From the NCBI GenBank assembly GCA_017640785.1, contig JAEPPZ010000003.1, forward strand, positions 115,998 through 179,997: a DNA stretch of 64,000 bases, given 5' to 3'. A program made the translations under genes and the position numbers. Shown piece after piece: positions 18,206 to 26,101 of the stretch (position 1 is the first letter of the stretch; every line of letters begins with the position of its first letter). This DNA is from Balneola sp. Lineage in GTDB: Bacteria; Bacteroidota; Rhodothermia; Balneolales; Balneolaceae. Under the pieces are notes generated by a model, which ran no database searches, had not been told where the DNA came from, and saw nothing but the letters and a program-made list of their open reading frames with translations.

Positions 18206-19472
18206 TCTTATTGATCGATACCGTTCCGTATCCTGTTTTGGCTACAACTTCTACTCCACCTTTGCCAATTTTTCCTATGATCTGGCCTTTCTTTTTGCTT
18301 CCATTGAAAGGAAAGGCTTCATCGATCTCTACTTTAGTGCCGTTTACGTTCAGATCAGCATTAACATCAGCAGGGAGAAAAAGATCGATCTGTCCGGCTC
18401 CGTTTCTGGCTTGTATATCTCCGCCAATGCTTAGAAAACTCAGCTTGATATTTCCTCCGCTTGAAAATGCATTCGTACTCCCCGATAGATCTTTACCTGA
18501 CACATTTCCACCGGATGTACTCATTTCCAGATCACCTTCGAAATTAATAGCTGATAAGTGTCCACCCAAAGATTTCAATGATGCGTCTCCTTTTGAATCT
18601 GACAATTTTATATGCCCACCCTCCGTAAATGCAGTTATGTCACCGGAAAGATCTTTCAAAGTTATATGTCCACCTGAAGTTTTGCATTCTACATCTCCTT
18701 GAAAGTTTGTCGCTTCAATATGTCCGCCACTTGTAAAAGAAGTAACATCCATTGAGGACGGGATATAAATAGTGGTTTGCATCTGAATATTTGAATCGTT
18801 GCTTTTAGTATTAACCACTCTGAGTTCTGCAGAAGAACCGTTCTTTTTTGTAGATATCGACACCATTTCTTTCAATGATTCTTTCGCAGCTATCTCTCCT
18901 GAAGCTTTTACAGTTATAGATGCTTTATGATTATCGGAACCAACCAAAACTATTGATCCTGATGTTAACTGAACAGAAATATCATCCAAACCTGTTGCAT
19001 CAAATTCTTCAGTAAATGCATACACCCCCGGCGATACATTGCTCCATTCGCCCGGAGTTACTTTATACTCTTTTTTAAGCATCAACAGACCTTCAGCCAG
19101 ATCAATGTTGATTGAAAAGCTGTCATCTTCAAGTTCTTTTAAAGCGGCATCTAATTCAGTCATCATCTCTTGCTTTGCTTCTTCAGGAATTAATGCCGCT
19201 AAATTTTTCAATTTCTCAAGACCCTCCAGAGATTTCAATTCTTCCAGTTCTTTAAGTTCTTCCATCTTTGCAAGCTCTTCAACATCAATAACTGTTACAC
19301 TTCTGGTAGAGGATCTGGATCTGTCTGACGATGTGGCTTTTGCTGTTGTCCTAACTGTGTACTCCTCTTCATCGTGTGAATGATTATTATCATCAGCCTT
19401 TGAAGTGATAATAATAGCCACCAGTAATAAGAACAGGCCTGCAACAATTATTTCCCAGGATCTATTTTTCAT
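18198..19472 (-). CDS. DUF4097-type beta-repeat protein, membrane-anchored
   Basis: A 424-residue protein with one N-terminal hydrophobic helix (residues about 8-25), a charged Leu/Glu/Lys-rich helical segment (about 60-115) and a C-terminal beta-solenoid with regularly spaced SGGHI, EGGHI, LGGHL, SGGNV and SGGNI turns. This is the pattern of the DUF4097/DUF2807 putative adhesin fold. It is probably exported and tethered or lipid-free at the periplasmic face. In other genomes such proteins sit near sigma-factor or anti-sigma genes; here the only coupled gene is mnmD, overlapping by eight bases. Molecular function is unknown. Confidence 0.75.
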   Translation of the reverse strand: MKNRSWEIIVAGLFLLLVAIIITSKADDNNHSHDEEEYTVRTTAKATSSDRSRSSTRSVTVIDVEELAKMEELKELEELKSLEGLEKLKNLAALIPEEAKQEMMTELDAALKELEDDSFSINIDLAEGLLMLKKEYKVTPGEWSNVSPGVYAFTEEFDATGLDDISVQLTSGSIVLVGSDNHKASITVKASGEIAAKESLKEMVSISTKKNGSSAELRVVNTKSNDSNIQMQTTIYIPSSMDVTSFTSGGHIEATNFQGDVECKTSGGHITLKDLSGDITAFTEGGHIKLSDSKGDASLKSLGGHLSAINFEGDLEMSTSGGNVSGKDLSGSTNAFSSGGNIKLSFLSIGGDIQARNGAGQIDLFLPADVNADLNVNGTKVEIDEAFPFNGSKKKGQIIGKIGKGGVEVVAKTGYGTVSINKNE

Positions 19473-19584
19473 ATTTTTCTATTTGAATGCACAAACATTC
19501 TTTACGCTCGCTTTAATCTAAAGTTACAGATTTGATAGCTAAGTATATATATTATTCCTTCATCTAATTTTATCCTTGAAAAGC

Positions 19585-20772
19585 ATGAACCTTCAGAACA
19601 AAATAAAAGAGCTCACTAAGAATTTTCATCAGGAAATGATCGAAACCAGACGGTATTTGCATCAACACCCTGAAGTGAGTTATAAGGAATTTGAAACAAC
19701 TAAATTCATCAAATCTAAGCTTGATGAACTCGGAATTCCATATGAAAGTCCATTGGAAACAGGTTGTGTAGGAATCATTGAAGGGAATAAGAAATCAGAT
19801 CGTGTTATAGCGCTACGTGCCGACATCGATGCTCTGGCAATGACTGAGGAAGGAGATTTCAAAAAAGATTTCTTCTCAAAGAATGAAGGTGCTGCTCATT
19901 GCTGTGGGCATGATGCTCATACTTCAAATTTATTAGGTGTTGCCAGAATTCTGATGGAATTGAAAGATGAGATCGAAGGAACCGTACTTTTAGTTTTTCA
20001 ACCTGGTGAAGAAAAACTTCCCGGTGGAGGAAAACTTTTATGTGATACAGGATTTCTTCAATCCAAAAATGTTGATGCTATTTATGGCCTTCATACTTCT
20101 CCAAGCCATAAACCCGGAACAGCTGCGATCAGAGTTGGAGAGTTCATGGCTAGTCCCGATGAAATTGACATAGTAATTACCGGGAAAGGCGGTCATGCCG
20201 CACGTGCTCATGAAGCAGTAGATCCCGTTGTTATAGCGTCGCAGTTCATCACAGCAGCACAAACTATAGTCAGTCGTTCTGTTGACCCAACCGAATCAGC
20301 TGTTGTTACCATCGGAAAAATAGAAGGTGGAACTGCTCATAATATCATCCCTGAAAAAGTACGGATGTATGGAACCGTACGAACTTTCAGTAAGGACACT
20401 AAAGATTTGATCGAGCAGAGACTTCATGCTCTGTTAAAAGGGATTACTGAAGCTCATGGAGGAGGTTACTCATTAGAATATCGCAGAGGCTATCCCGCTG
20501 TTATAAATTCTGAAGCTGAGACCATGAATGTTCTTGAAACAACACAGGAATTATTCGGAAATGAAGCTGCGATTGAAGTTGAACGACCCAGTATGGCGGG
20601 AGAAGATTTTGGATTTTACCAGGAGATTTTTCCGGGAGCTTTCTTTTTTGTCGGAAGTGGAAGTGAAGAGTCGGAGTCTACTTATGTTTGGCATCACCCT
20701 AAATATAATGTGGATGATCGGTTCTTTTTAACAGCTGCACCTCTTATGGCGGCATTAGTATTGAAGAACTAA
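19585..20772 (+). CDS. M20D-family amidohydrolase (hippurate/N-acyl-amino-acid hydrolase)
   Basis: A 395-residue metallopeptidase-like amidohydrolase of the M20D family, which removes acyl groups from N-acyl amino acids (hippurate, N-acetylcysteine, IAA-amino acids and others). Visible motifs are RRYLHQHPEVSYKEFET, ALRADIDAL, the metal site AHCCGHDAHT and QPGEE with the catalytic glutamate pair, and RPSMAGEDFGFY near the end. Full-length with a dimerisation domain in the middle. An upstream in-frame TTG would add three residues; ATG at 19585 was chosen. It is followed after two bases by an FAD oxidoreductase gene, forming a pair that may handle amino-acid derivatives. Precise substrate unknown. 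Confidence 0.9.
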   Translation: MNLQNKIKELTKNFHQEMIETRRYLHQHPEVSYKEFETTKFIKSKLDELGIPYESPLETGCVGIIEGNKKSDRVIALRADIDALAMTEEGDFKKDFFSKNEGAAHCCGHDAHTSNLLGVARILMELKDEIEGTVLLVFQPGEEKLPGGGKLLCDTGFLQSKNVDAIYGLHTSPSHKPGTAAIRVGEFMASPDEIDIVITGKGGHAARAHEAVDPVVIASQFITAAQTIVSRSVDPTESAVVTIGKIEGGTAHNIIPEKVRMYGTVRTFSKDTKDLIEQRLHALLKGITEAHGGGYSLEYRRGYPAVINSEAETMNVLETTQELFGNEAAIEVERPSMAGEDFGFYQEIFPGAFFFVGSGSEESESTYVWHHPKYNVDDRFFLTAAPLMAALVLKN

Positions 20773-20774
20773 TA

Positions 20775-21878
20775 ATGTCTGAACCTAACAAATCATACTG
20801 GGAAGAAGAACTCTATAATAAGAAGCATGATCTGATAGTAGTAGGTTCCGGGTTAACCGGACTTTCTTCCGCTTATTTTTTTAAGAAAAAAAATCCTGAT
20901 GCAAGAGTATTAGTAATTGATCGGGGATTTTATCCCATTGGAGCAAGCACGCGAAATGCGGGGTTTGCCTGTATTGGAAGTGTTGGTGAACTTGTTTCAG
21001 ATCTGGAATTAGAAACTGAAGAAGTTATAAAACAACGAATTCAGGATCGTTATAATGGATTGCTGTTGCTGCGTGAAACTCTTGGAGATGAAAACATTGA
21101 TTATGATTCCTGTGGAGGATGGGAAATATTCACAGATTTGGATGAATATGTAAGATTATCAGACTACGTCCCACGGTTGAATTCTATTATGGAAGAAATG
21201 ATCGGTGAAAAAGAAGTCTTTGAAGTAAGGACTTATTTGTCATTTCCATCTTTCTACAATCGTGTGGAAGGAATGCTGCATCCCGGTAAGATGATCCGGA
21301 CTTTATATGAAAAATGCATTCAATCCGGAATAGAGTTCAGATGGAATACGAACATCAACCACATTGATACTGAAACAAATTTTGTTTCTTCTCAATCTCA
21401 AATCCGCTTTCAGGCAGAAAAATTGATCATTGCTACCAATGCCTTTACCAATAAAGTCTTTCCTAAAATCAATATAAAACCCGGTAGAGGTTATGTATTT
21501 ATTACCAAAGAAATAGATCAGCTAAAGTGGAAAGGCACCTTTCATTACGATAAAGGATATGTCTATTTCAGAAATGTCGGCGATAACAGAATTCTGATAG
21601 GCGGTGGACGAAATGTAAATTACGATGCAGAAACCACTTCTGAGTTTGGAGTAAATGAAGAGATCAAAAAATACCTTGTCAATTTCGCCATTGATGTTTT
21701 GGAATTACCAGAAGGCTGGAAAATAGAACAAGAATGGTCGGGAATTATGGGTTTTACCGAATCCAAATCATATATCTTAGAAAATATTGACGAAAACTGT
21801 GTACTCGCGGCAGGACTTAGCGGCATGGGCGTGGCTTTAGGAATGAACTTAGGTAAGAAGGCTTCTGAGTTGGTTTGA
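20775..21878 (+). CDS. FAD-dependent oxidoreductase (DAO family)
   Basis: A 367-residue flavoenzyme with an N-terminal dinucleotide-binding motif VVGSGLTGLSS (G23, G25, G28) and the acidic end of the second strand in VLVIDRG. STRNAGFACIG and the C-terminal GLSGMGVALGMNLGKKASEL are typical of D-amino-acid oxidase/glycine-oxidase-like proteins. Such enzymes oxidise secondary or primary amines, giving peroxide or passing electrons elsewhere. The two-base gap after the amidohydrolase points to a transcriptional pair; a deacylated amino acid could be the shared intermediate, but this is inference. No signal peptide. Confidence 0.85.
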   Translation: MSEPNKSYWEEELYNKKHDLIVVGSGLTGLSSAYFFKKKNPDARVLVIDRGFYPIGASTRNAGFACIGSVGELVSDLELETEEVIKQRIQDRYNGLLLLRETLGDENIDYDSCGGWEIFTDLDEYVRLSDYVPRLNSIMEEMIGEKEVFEVRTYLSFPSFYNRVEGMLHPGKMIRTLYEKCIQSGIEFRWNTNINHIDTETNFVSSQSQIRFQAEKLIIATNAFTNKVFPKINIKPGRGYVFITKEIDQLKWKGTFHYDKGYVYFRNVGDNRILIGGGRNVNYDAETTSEFGVNEEIKKYLVNFAIDVLELPEGWKIEQEWSGIMGFTESKSYILENIDENCVLAAGLSGMGVALGMNLGKKASELV

Positions 21879-21899
21879 ACCAACTTTGGGGAAATTACA

Positions 21900-21931
21900 C
21901 GGTAGGTGCGTATCGCCATACGCACCTACCG
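21900..21931. repeat. GTAGG-GCGTA palindrome, copy 1
   Basis: Perfect 13-bp arms, CGGTAGGTGCGTA (21900-21912) and its complement (21919-21931), with loop TCGCCA. It lies between the convergent oxidoreductase and NUDIX genes. There is no T run, so it is more likely a dispersed palindrome than a classical terminator. A related copy is at 50749-50767. Confidence 0.7.
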
Positions 21932-21947
21932 GATATCAAAAAAATCA

Positions 21948-22583
21948 CTATTCTTCCAAAAACTCCTTATACAGTTCTACAAATTCGCTTAGCATCATAG
22001 CCGTTGCCCCCCAAAGAGGTACTTTATGCACATTCCAGAGAGGAATACTGTAATCCAGATCGCGCAACTTCCAATCCTCAACTTTTGAAAATTCTCCGTT
22101 TACTAACTTTGAAATTGGAACCGAGAAGATCTCATCGACTTCATTCGGGTTTGCGCAAAATTCCTGTTCTTCTTTTATGAAACCAACTACAGGAGTAACC
22201 ATATTTTCCGAATGATTTATATAAAGAGGGGTTAAACGACCAACTGCTTCTACATTTTCAGGTTTTAAACCCGTTTCTTCATGAGCTTCACGTAAAGCAG
22301 TTTCTTCTATACTTTCATCTCCCTCTTTACCTCCACCGGGAAAGCTAATTTGCCCACCGTGCTTAATCCCGGTTGTCCTTAGAGTAAACATAATTTCGGG
22401 TTCTTCTGTCCATGTTATAACAGGAACTAATACGCTACTGTTTCTGAAGTTATCGGAAGATGGTTTGTAAGTCATCTCATTCTTACGCTCAATCTTTGGC
22501 GCCGGACGCATCAAATTCTGCGCATTTTTCCCCGGAAGTGACTTTCTCAGTCTGTTTGCAATAAAATCTTTGAAATTTCTCAT
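21948..22583 (-). CDS. NUDIX hydrolase, CoA pyrophosphatase-like
   Basis: A 211-residue NUDIX protein. The NUDIX box (GX5EX7REUXEEXGU) spans residues 84-106 with R98, E99, E102 and E103 all present. Directly before it, FTLRTTGIKHGGQISFPGG matches the UPF0035 signature of the NudL/PCD1 coenzyme A diphosphatases. It would split CoA or its derivatives into phosphopantetheine and adenosine 3',5'-bisphosphate. The N-terminal 40 residues are basic and without clear homology. Monocistronic and convergent with the FAD oxidoreductase gene. Family firm; CoA specificity inferred. Confidence 0.88.
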   Translation of the reverse strand: MRNFKDFIANRLRKSLPGKNAQNLMRPAPKIERKNEMTYKPSSDNFRNSSVLVPVITWTEEPEIMFTLRTTGIKHGGQISFPGGGKEGDESIEETALREAHEETGLKPENVEAVGRLTPLYINHSENMVTPVVGFIKEEQEFCANPNEVDEIFSVPISKLVNGEFSKVEDWKLRDLDYSIPLWNVHKVPLWGATAMMLSEFVELYKEFLEE

Positions 22584-22790
22584 GTTTAAAAATGTAACAA
22601 TTTGTTCACTAAACTATCTTTTATTTAAGCATACAAATGCTAACTATTTGTTTCCCTTATAATTCTAATGATAATTTTTTGCCTTTCCACTTTTTTTAAA
22701 GTACAATGATCGCTGTGTTAATTTGTGTAAATAAATTAGGGCATTTCACAACTTGACGGTTGTAACAATTATTAACTTAACTACAATAGA

Positions 22791-23999
22791 ATGAAGAAAT
22801 ATTTATTACGAGGACTAGTATTAAGCATGTTAGCAATAGTTGCTATTATTGGTTGTTCCGATAGTACTTCCGTTGCTCCTGATACAGAGAATCAACTAAC
22901 AGAACCCGCACCTATTCCCGGGCAATATATTGTTGTACTTAAAGGAACTGAGAAACAAAAAATAGTTCCCGGCAACGTATCACAACTAGAAGATATTAAA
23001 ACAGATATTTATATCCGTAACACCATTAATTCTGAGTCGATTAAAAATAGCTTTAATCATTCAGTAGTAAGCTTTGTAGCAGAACTAAGTGATGAACAAC
23101 TTGAATCCCTTCGAAAAGATGAAAACGTTTCCTACATAGAACAAGACCGAATTGTAACTTTTGCGCCACCTTGTGGTACGCCAAAAGGTGGTCCTTGTGA
23201 TGGCGGCGGAGGTGGTGGCTCTGATTCGCAAGAAATACCATATGGTATTACAAGAGTAAATGGTGGAGTAACTTACGCCGGTAGTGGTGTAGCTTGGATA
23301 CTTGATTCAGGTATTGATTTAGATCACCCAGATCTAAACGTTGATGCAAGCAGAGGATACAACGCGTTTACTTCAGGAAAAGACGGGAAAAGTTTAGATG
23401 ATGGTAATGGTCATGGAACTCATGTGGCAGGAACAATTGCTGCTATTGATAATAGTACAGGAGTAATTGGAGTAGCTGCCGGAGCAACTGTAATTCCGGT
23501 TAAAGTTCTTGGAGCGCGTGGTAGTGGCTCTTATTCCGGAGTAATTGCAGGTATTGATCATGTAGCTGCAAACGGCTCATCTGGAGATGTAGCTAACATG
23601 AGCTTAGGTGGGCCTGTTTCTCAAGCAGTTGATGATGCAGTAAAAAATGCAGCTCAGTCATCAGGTGTAAAATTTGTACTTGCAGCAGGCAATGAAAGTA
23701 CCGACGCTAATAATAGTTCACCTGCAAGAGTAAATGGAAATAACATTTATACTATTTCTGCAATGAATAGTAATGACGCTTGGGCTTCGTTTTCTAATTA
23801 CGGAAACCCTCCGGTTGATTATGTCGCTCCGGGTGTTTCAATAAAATCAACATGGAAGAATGGTGGCTATAATACTATAAGTGGTACTTCTATGGCTGCT
23901 CCCCATGCTGCCGGTGTTCTTCTTCTTGGAAATGCAAGTACTGACGGCACCGTCTCCGGTGACCCTGATGGAAATGCAGATTCTATAATCGTTCATTAA
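22791..23999 (+). CDS. subtilisin-like (S8) serine protease, lipoprotein
   Basis: A 402-residue secreted protease. A lipoprotein signal peptide ends in IIGC with C22 as lipidated residue. An inhibitor I9 propeptide follows (QYIVVL to YIEQDR, residues 45-120), then a glycine-rich spacer, then the peptidase domain with D172 (ILDSGID), H208 (GHGTHVAG), oxyanion N301 (AAGNES) and S367 (GTSMAAPH). This arrangement fits the proteinase K-like branch. The protein ends soon after the catalytic domain without a sorting domain, so the lipid anchor probably holds it at the cell surface or outer membrane. It is monocistronic, with a 207-base upstream gap and a strong terminator. Confidence 0.93.
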   Translation: MKKYLLRGLVLSMLAIVAIIGCSDSTSVAPDTENQLTEPAPIPGQYIVVLKGTEKQKIVPGNVSQLEDIKTDIYIRNTINSESIKNSFNHSVVSFVAELSDEQLESLRKDENVSYIEQDRIVTFAPPCGTPKGGPCDGGGGGGSDSQEIPYGITRVNGGVTYAGSGVAWILDSGIDLDHPDLNVDASRGYNAFTSGKDGKSLDDGNGHGTHVAGTIAAIDNSTGVIGVAAGATVIPVKVLGARGSGSYSGVIAGIDHVAANGSSGDVANMSLGGPVSQAVDDAVKNAAQSSGVKFVLAAGNESTDANNSSPARVNGNNIYTISAMNSNDAWASFSNYGNPPVDYVAPGVSIKSTWKNGGYNTISGTSMAAPHAAGVLLLGNASTDGTVSGDPDGNADSIIVH

Positions 24000-24020
24000 T
24001 TCAAAAAAACTAAGTTTATA

Positions 24021-24052
24021 AGCACCTTTCAAACGAAAGGTGCTTTTTTTTA
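24021..24052 (+). terminator. terminator after the S8 protease gene
   Basis: A perfect 10-bp stem, AGCACCTTTC (24021-24030) with GAAAGGTGCT (24035-24044), tetraloop AAAC, and an uninterrupted T run. Classical intrinsic terminator 22 bases past the stop codon. Confidence 0.95.
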
Positions 24053-24160
24053 CCTAAGAATCTCCCGGCAACAAAATGCTCTGAATTAACGGTTTTTAAA
24101 GAAGTTCAACTGTCCGTACTTTCCATCTCTTGAAAAATTGAACGTTCTCTAAAACAGCAC

Positions 24161-25156
24161 ATGACAAAAAAATATGATGTATATGGTATTGGCAATGCTC
24201 TTGTTGATATCGATTTTGAAGTAAGCCGGGATTTCATCACCGACCATGAAATCAAAAAAGGATTAATGACTTTAGTTGATGAAGAAACTCAAACAAGGCT
24301 TATAAAAGCTATCAATCCTGAAGAATCGAACAGAAAATCGGGTGGTTCTGCGGCTAATACAGTTATGGCTGTATCTCAGTTCGGAGGTAAAGCATTTTAT
24401 TCATGCAAAGTTGCTGATGATGAATTCGGGAATTTTTATTTAGAAGATCTGGCTGACGCCGGTATCTCAACCAATCTGGATGGGATAAAGCGGGAAGAAG
24501 GCATCACAGGGAAATGCCTCGTTATGATCACCGATGACGCCGACAGAACTATGAATACTTTTCTGGGTATCACAACTTCACTCTCTACTGATGAAGTTAG
24601 CGAAGACGCTATAAAAGAATCGGAATATATTTATTTAGAAGGCTATTTGGTAGCTTCACCAACTGCATTTGAAGCTATGAAACTCACCAAACAATTAGCA
24701 GATAAACATGGTGTAAAAACCTCTATCACCTTATCTGATCCGTCAATTGTGGAAGGGTTTAAAGGACTTTTTCATGAAGTTATTGGAAACTCTGTAGATC
24801 TGCTGTTTTGTAATGAAGAAGAAGCTCTGAAATTCACGGACAGTTCTAATATCAATGTTGCCAGAGAAGAACTGAAAAAAATTGCTAAACGCTTTGTAAT
24901 AACTCAGGGTAAAAATGGTGCCATGATCTTTGATGGCGATACTTTTATTGATATAGAACCTTATGAAGTGAATGCTGTTGACACCAACGGAGCAGGCGAT
25001 ATGTTTGCAGGAGCATTTTTATATGGGATCACCAATGGACACACTTACGCAGGATCAGGTAAACTGGCAAGTTTGGCTTCTTCCAAAATTGTATCACAAT
25101 ACGGACCGCGTTTGGATATGAAAGCGATCAAAGAAATTCAAAATCATATATTATGA
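24161..25156 (+). CDS. PfkB-family sugar/nucleoside kinase (adenosine kinase-like)
   Basis: A 331-residue ribokinase-fold enzyme. The N-terminal VYGIGNALVDIDFEV, substrate-site GGSAANTVMAV (about residues 60-70) and the ATP/anion-hole signature VDTNGAGDMFAGAFLYG with catalytic aspartate in GAGD all match the PfkB family. Overall sequence style (GNALVDI, VADDEFG) is that of the adenosine kinase-like bacterial subgroup, but the phosphorylated substrate cannot be fixed. It overlaps the next gene by four bases and sits in a unit with a SemiSWEET and rdgB, which would fit a nucleoside/nucleotide-salvage theme. Confidence 0.85.
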   Translation: MTKKYDVYGIGNALVDIDFEVSRDFITDHEIKKGLMTLVDEETQTRLIKAINPEESNRKSGGSAANTVMAVSQFGGKAFYSCKVADDEFGNFYLEDLADAGISTNLDGIKREEGITGKCLVMITDDADRTMNTFLGITTSLSTDEVSEDAIKESEYIYLEGYLVASPTAFEAMKLTKQLADKHGVKTSITLSDPSIVEGFKGLFHEVIGNSVDLLFCNEEEALKFTDSSNINVAREELKKIAKRFVITQGKNGAMIFDGDTFIDIEPYEVNAVDTNGAGDMFAGAFLYGITNGHTYAGSGKLASLASSKIVSQYGPRLDMKAIKEIQNHIL

Positions 25157-25425
25157 GTGGAATAGAACTATTGGGCTGGGCAGGATTTGGTATATTAATT
25201 GGAGCATGGATTCCTCAAACCTGGCAAACCATCAAAATGGGAAAAACGGATATTAGTCTCGCGTTTATTCTAATGTATGTATCCTCAAGTTTACTGCTTA
25301 CTGTTTACTCGATCCTGACTGAAGATCTTATCTTTACCGTATTGAATGCGATGTTGACTGTAGGAAGTGCCATCAATCTTTACTACAAGTTGAATCCCCG
25401 AAAAGAAGAGTTGTTAGATGGATAA
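25153..25425 (+). CDS. SemiSWEET-like PQ-loop transporter
   Basis: A 90-residue membrane protein with three hydrophobic segments (about residues 6-24, 38-56 and 60-78). The PQ motif is P21-Q22 in AWIPQTWQTIKMGKT. These features match bacterial SemiSWEETs, which dimerise to form a sugar transporter equivalent to half a eukaryotic SWEET. It overlaps the kinase gene by four bases and rdgB by eight, so it is firmly inside the operon. The transported solute is unknown; a kinase upstream could trap an imported sugar or nucleoside by phosphorylation. Confidence 0.8.
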   Translation: MSGIELLGWAGFGILIGAWIPQTWQTIKMGKTDISLAFILMYVSSSLLLTVYSILTEDLIFTVLNAMLTVGSAINLYYKLNPRKEELLDG

Positions 25426-26008
25426 ACTAATTCTTGCTTCCAGAAATAAGAATAAAATCGAAGAAATGAAGCAATTAGTTGCTCATCTGGGAATTGATGT
25501 ATTTTCTGCTCTTGACTTCCCCGATCTGGGAGAAGTAGAAGAAGATAAGCCAACACTTGAAGGAAATGCGCTCAAAAAAGCACGCTATGTAAATCAACAA
25601 ACGGGAATCCCTGCTCTTTCTGACGATACGGGATTAGAAGTGAAAGCATTAGACGGAGCTCCCGGAGTATTTTCTGCAAGATATGCAGGCGAAAATGCTT
25701 CTTATCAGGATAATGTTTTGAAGTTATTGGATGCTTTGAAAGGAAAAGAAAATCGTGCAGCTCAATTCCGAACTGTTGTCGCGTTAGTTGATGGAAACCA
25801 AGAGTGGACATTCGAAGGAGTTTGTAAAGGAAAAATTATCGAAGATCAGATCGGTAAAAAAGGCTTTGGCTACGATCCGATCTTCATGCCTGATGAATTT
25901 GCAGAGACCTTCGCTCAGATGGATCCTAATATCAAAAACCTGATCAGTCATAGAGGAAAAGCCGTACAGAGGTTTTTGGAGTTCTTGGAAGAAGAAGAAT
26001 TGGGTTAA
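25418..26008 (+). CDS. rdgB: dITP/XTP pyrophosphatase (RdgB/HAM1)
   Basis: A 196-residue inosine triphosphatase that removes deaminated purine nucleotides (dITP, XTP) from the pool and prevents their incorporation. ILASRNKNKIEEM at the N-terminus, the acidic PALSDDTGLEV metal site, GVFSARYAG and FGYDPIF are all family signatures. Length is typical. Its ATG overlaps the SemiSWEET stop region by eight bases, so translation is coupled. It ends just before a large hairpin. Confidence 0.95.
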   Translation: MDKLILASRNKNKIEEMKQLVAHLGIDVFSALDFPDLGEVEEDKPTLEGNALKKARYVNQQTGIPALSDDTGLEVKALDGAPGVFSARYAGENASYQDNVLKLLDALKGKENRAAQFRTVVALVDGNQEWTFEGVCKGKIIEDQIGKKGFGYDPIFMPDEFAETFAQMDPNIKNLISHRGKAVQRFLEFLEEEELG

Positions 26009-26014
26009 AGAATC

Positions 26015-26048
26015 GATGTATTAGCGTAAGATTTTACGCTAATACATC
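26015..26048. repeat. 15-bp perfect hairpin between rdgB and the GH92 gene
   Basis: GATGTATTAGCGTAA (26015-26029) pairs perfectly with its complement at 26034-26048 across a GATT loop. There is no T run. It could help end the rdgB operon or stabilise a 3' end, or be a dispersed palindrome. It separates two plus-strand operons. Confidence 0.6.
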
Positions 26049-26101
26049 ATACCCTTAAAGAGAGAGATTTTTCTTATGTTCTGAAAACTTCTATTCCAAA
26101 A

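Noticed and set aside
18118..18702. 194-residue plus-strand open frame
   Set aside because: Antisense to the mnmD/DUF4097 pair, with low-complexity proline/serine content and no family match; a shadow frame.
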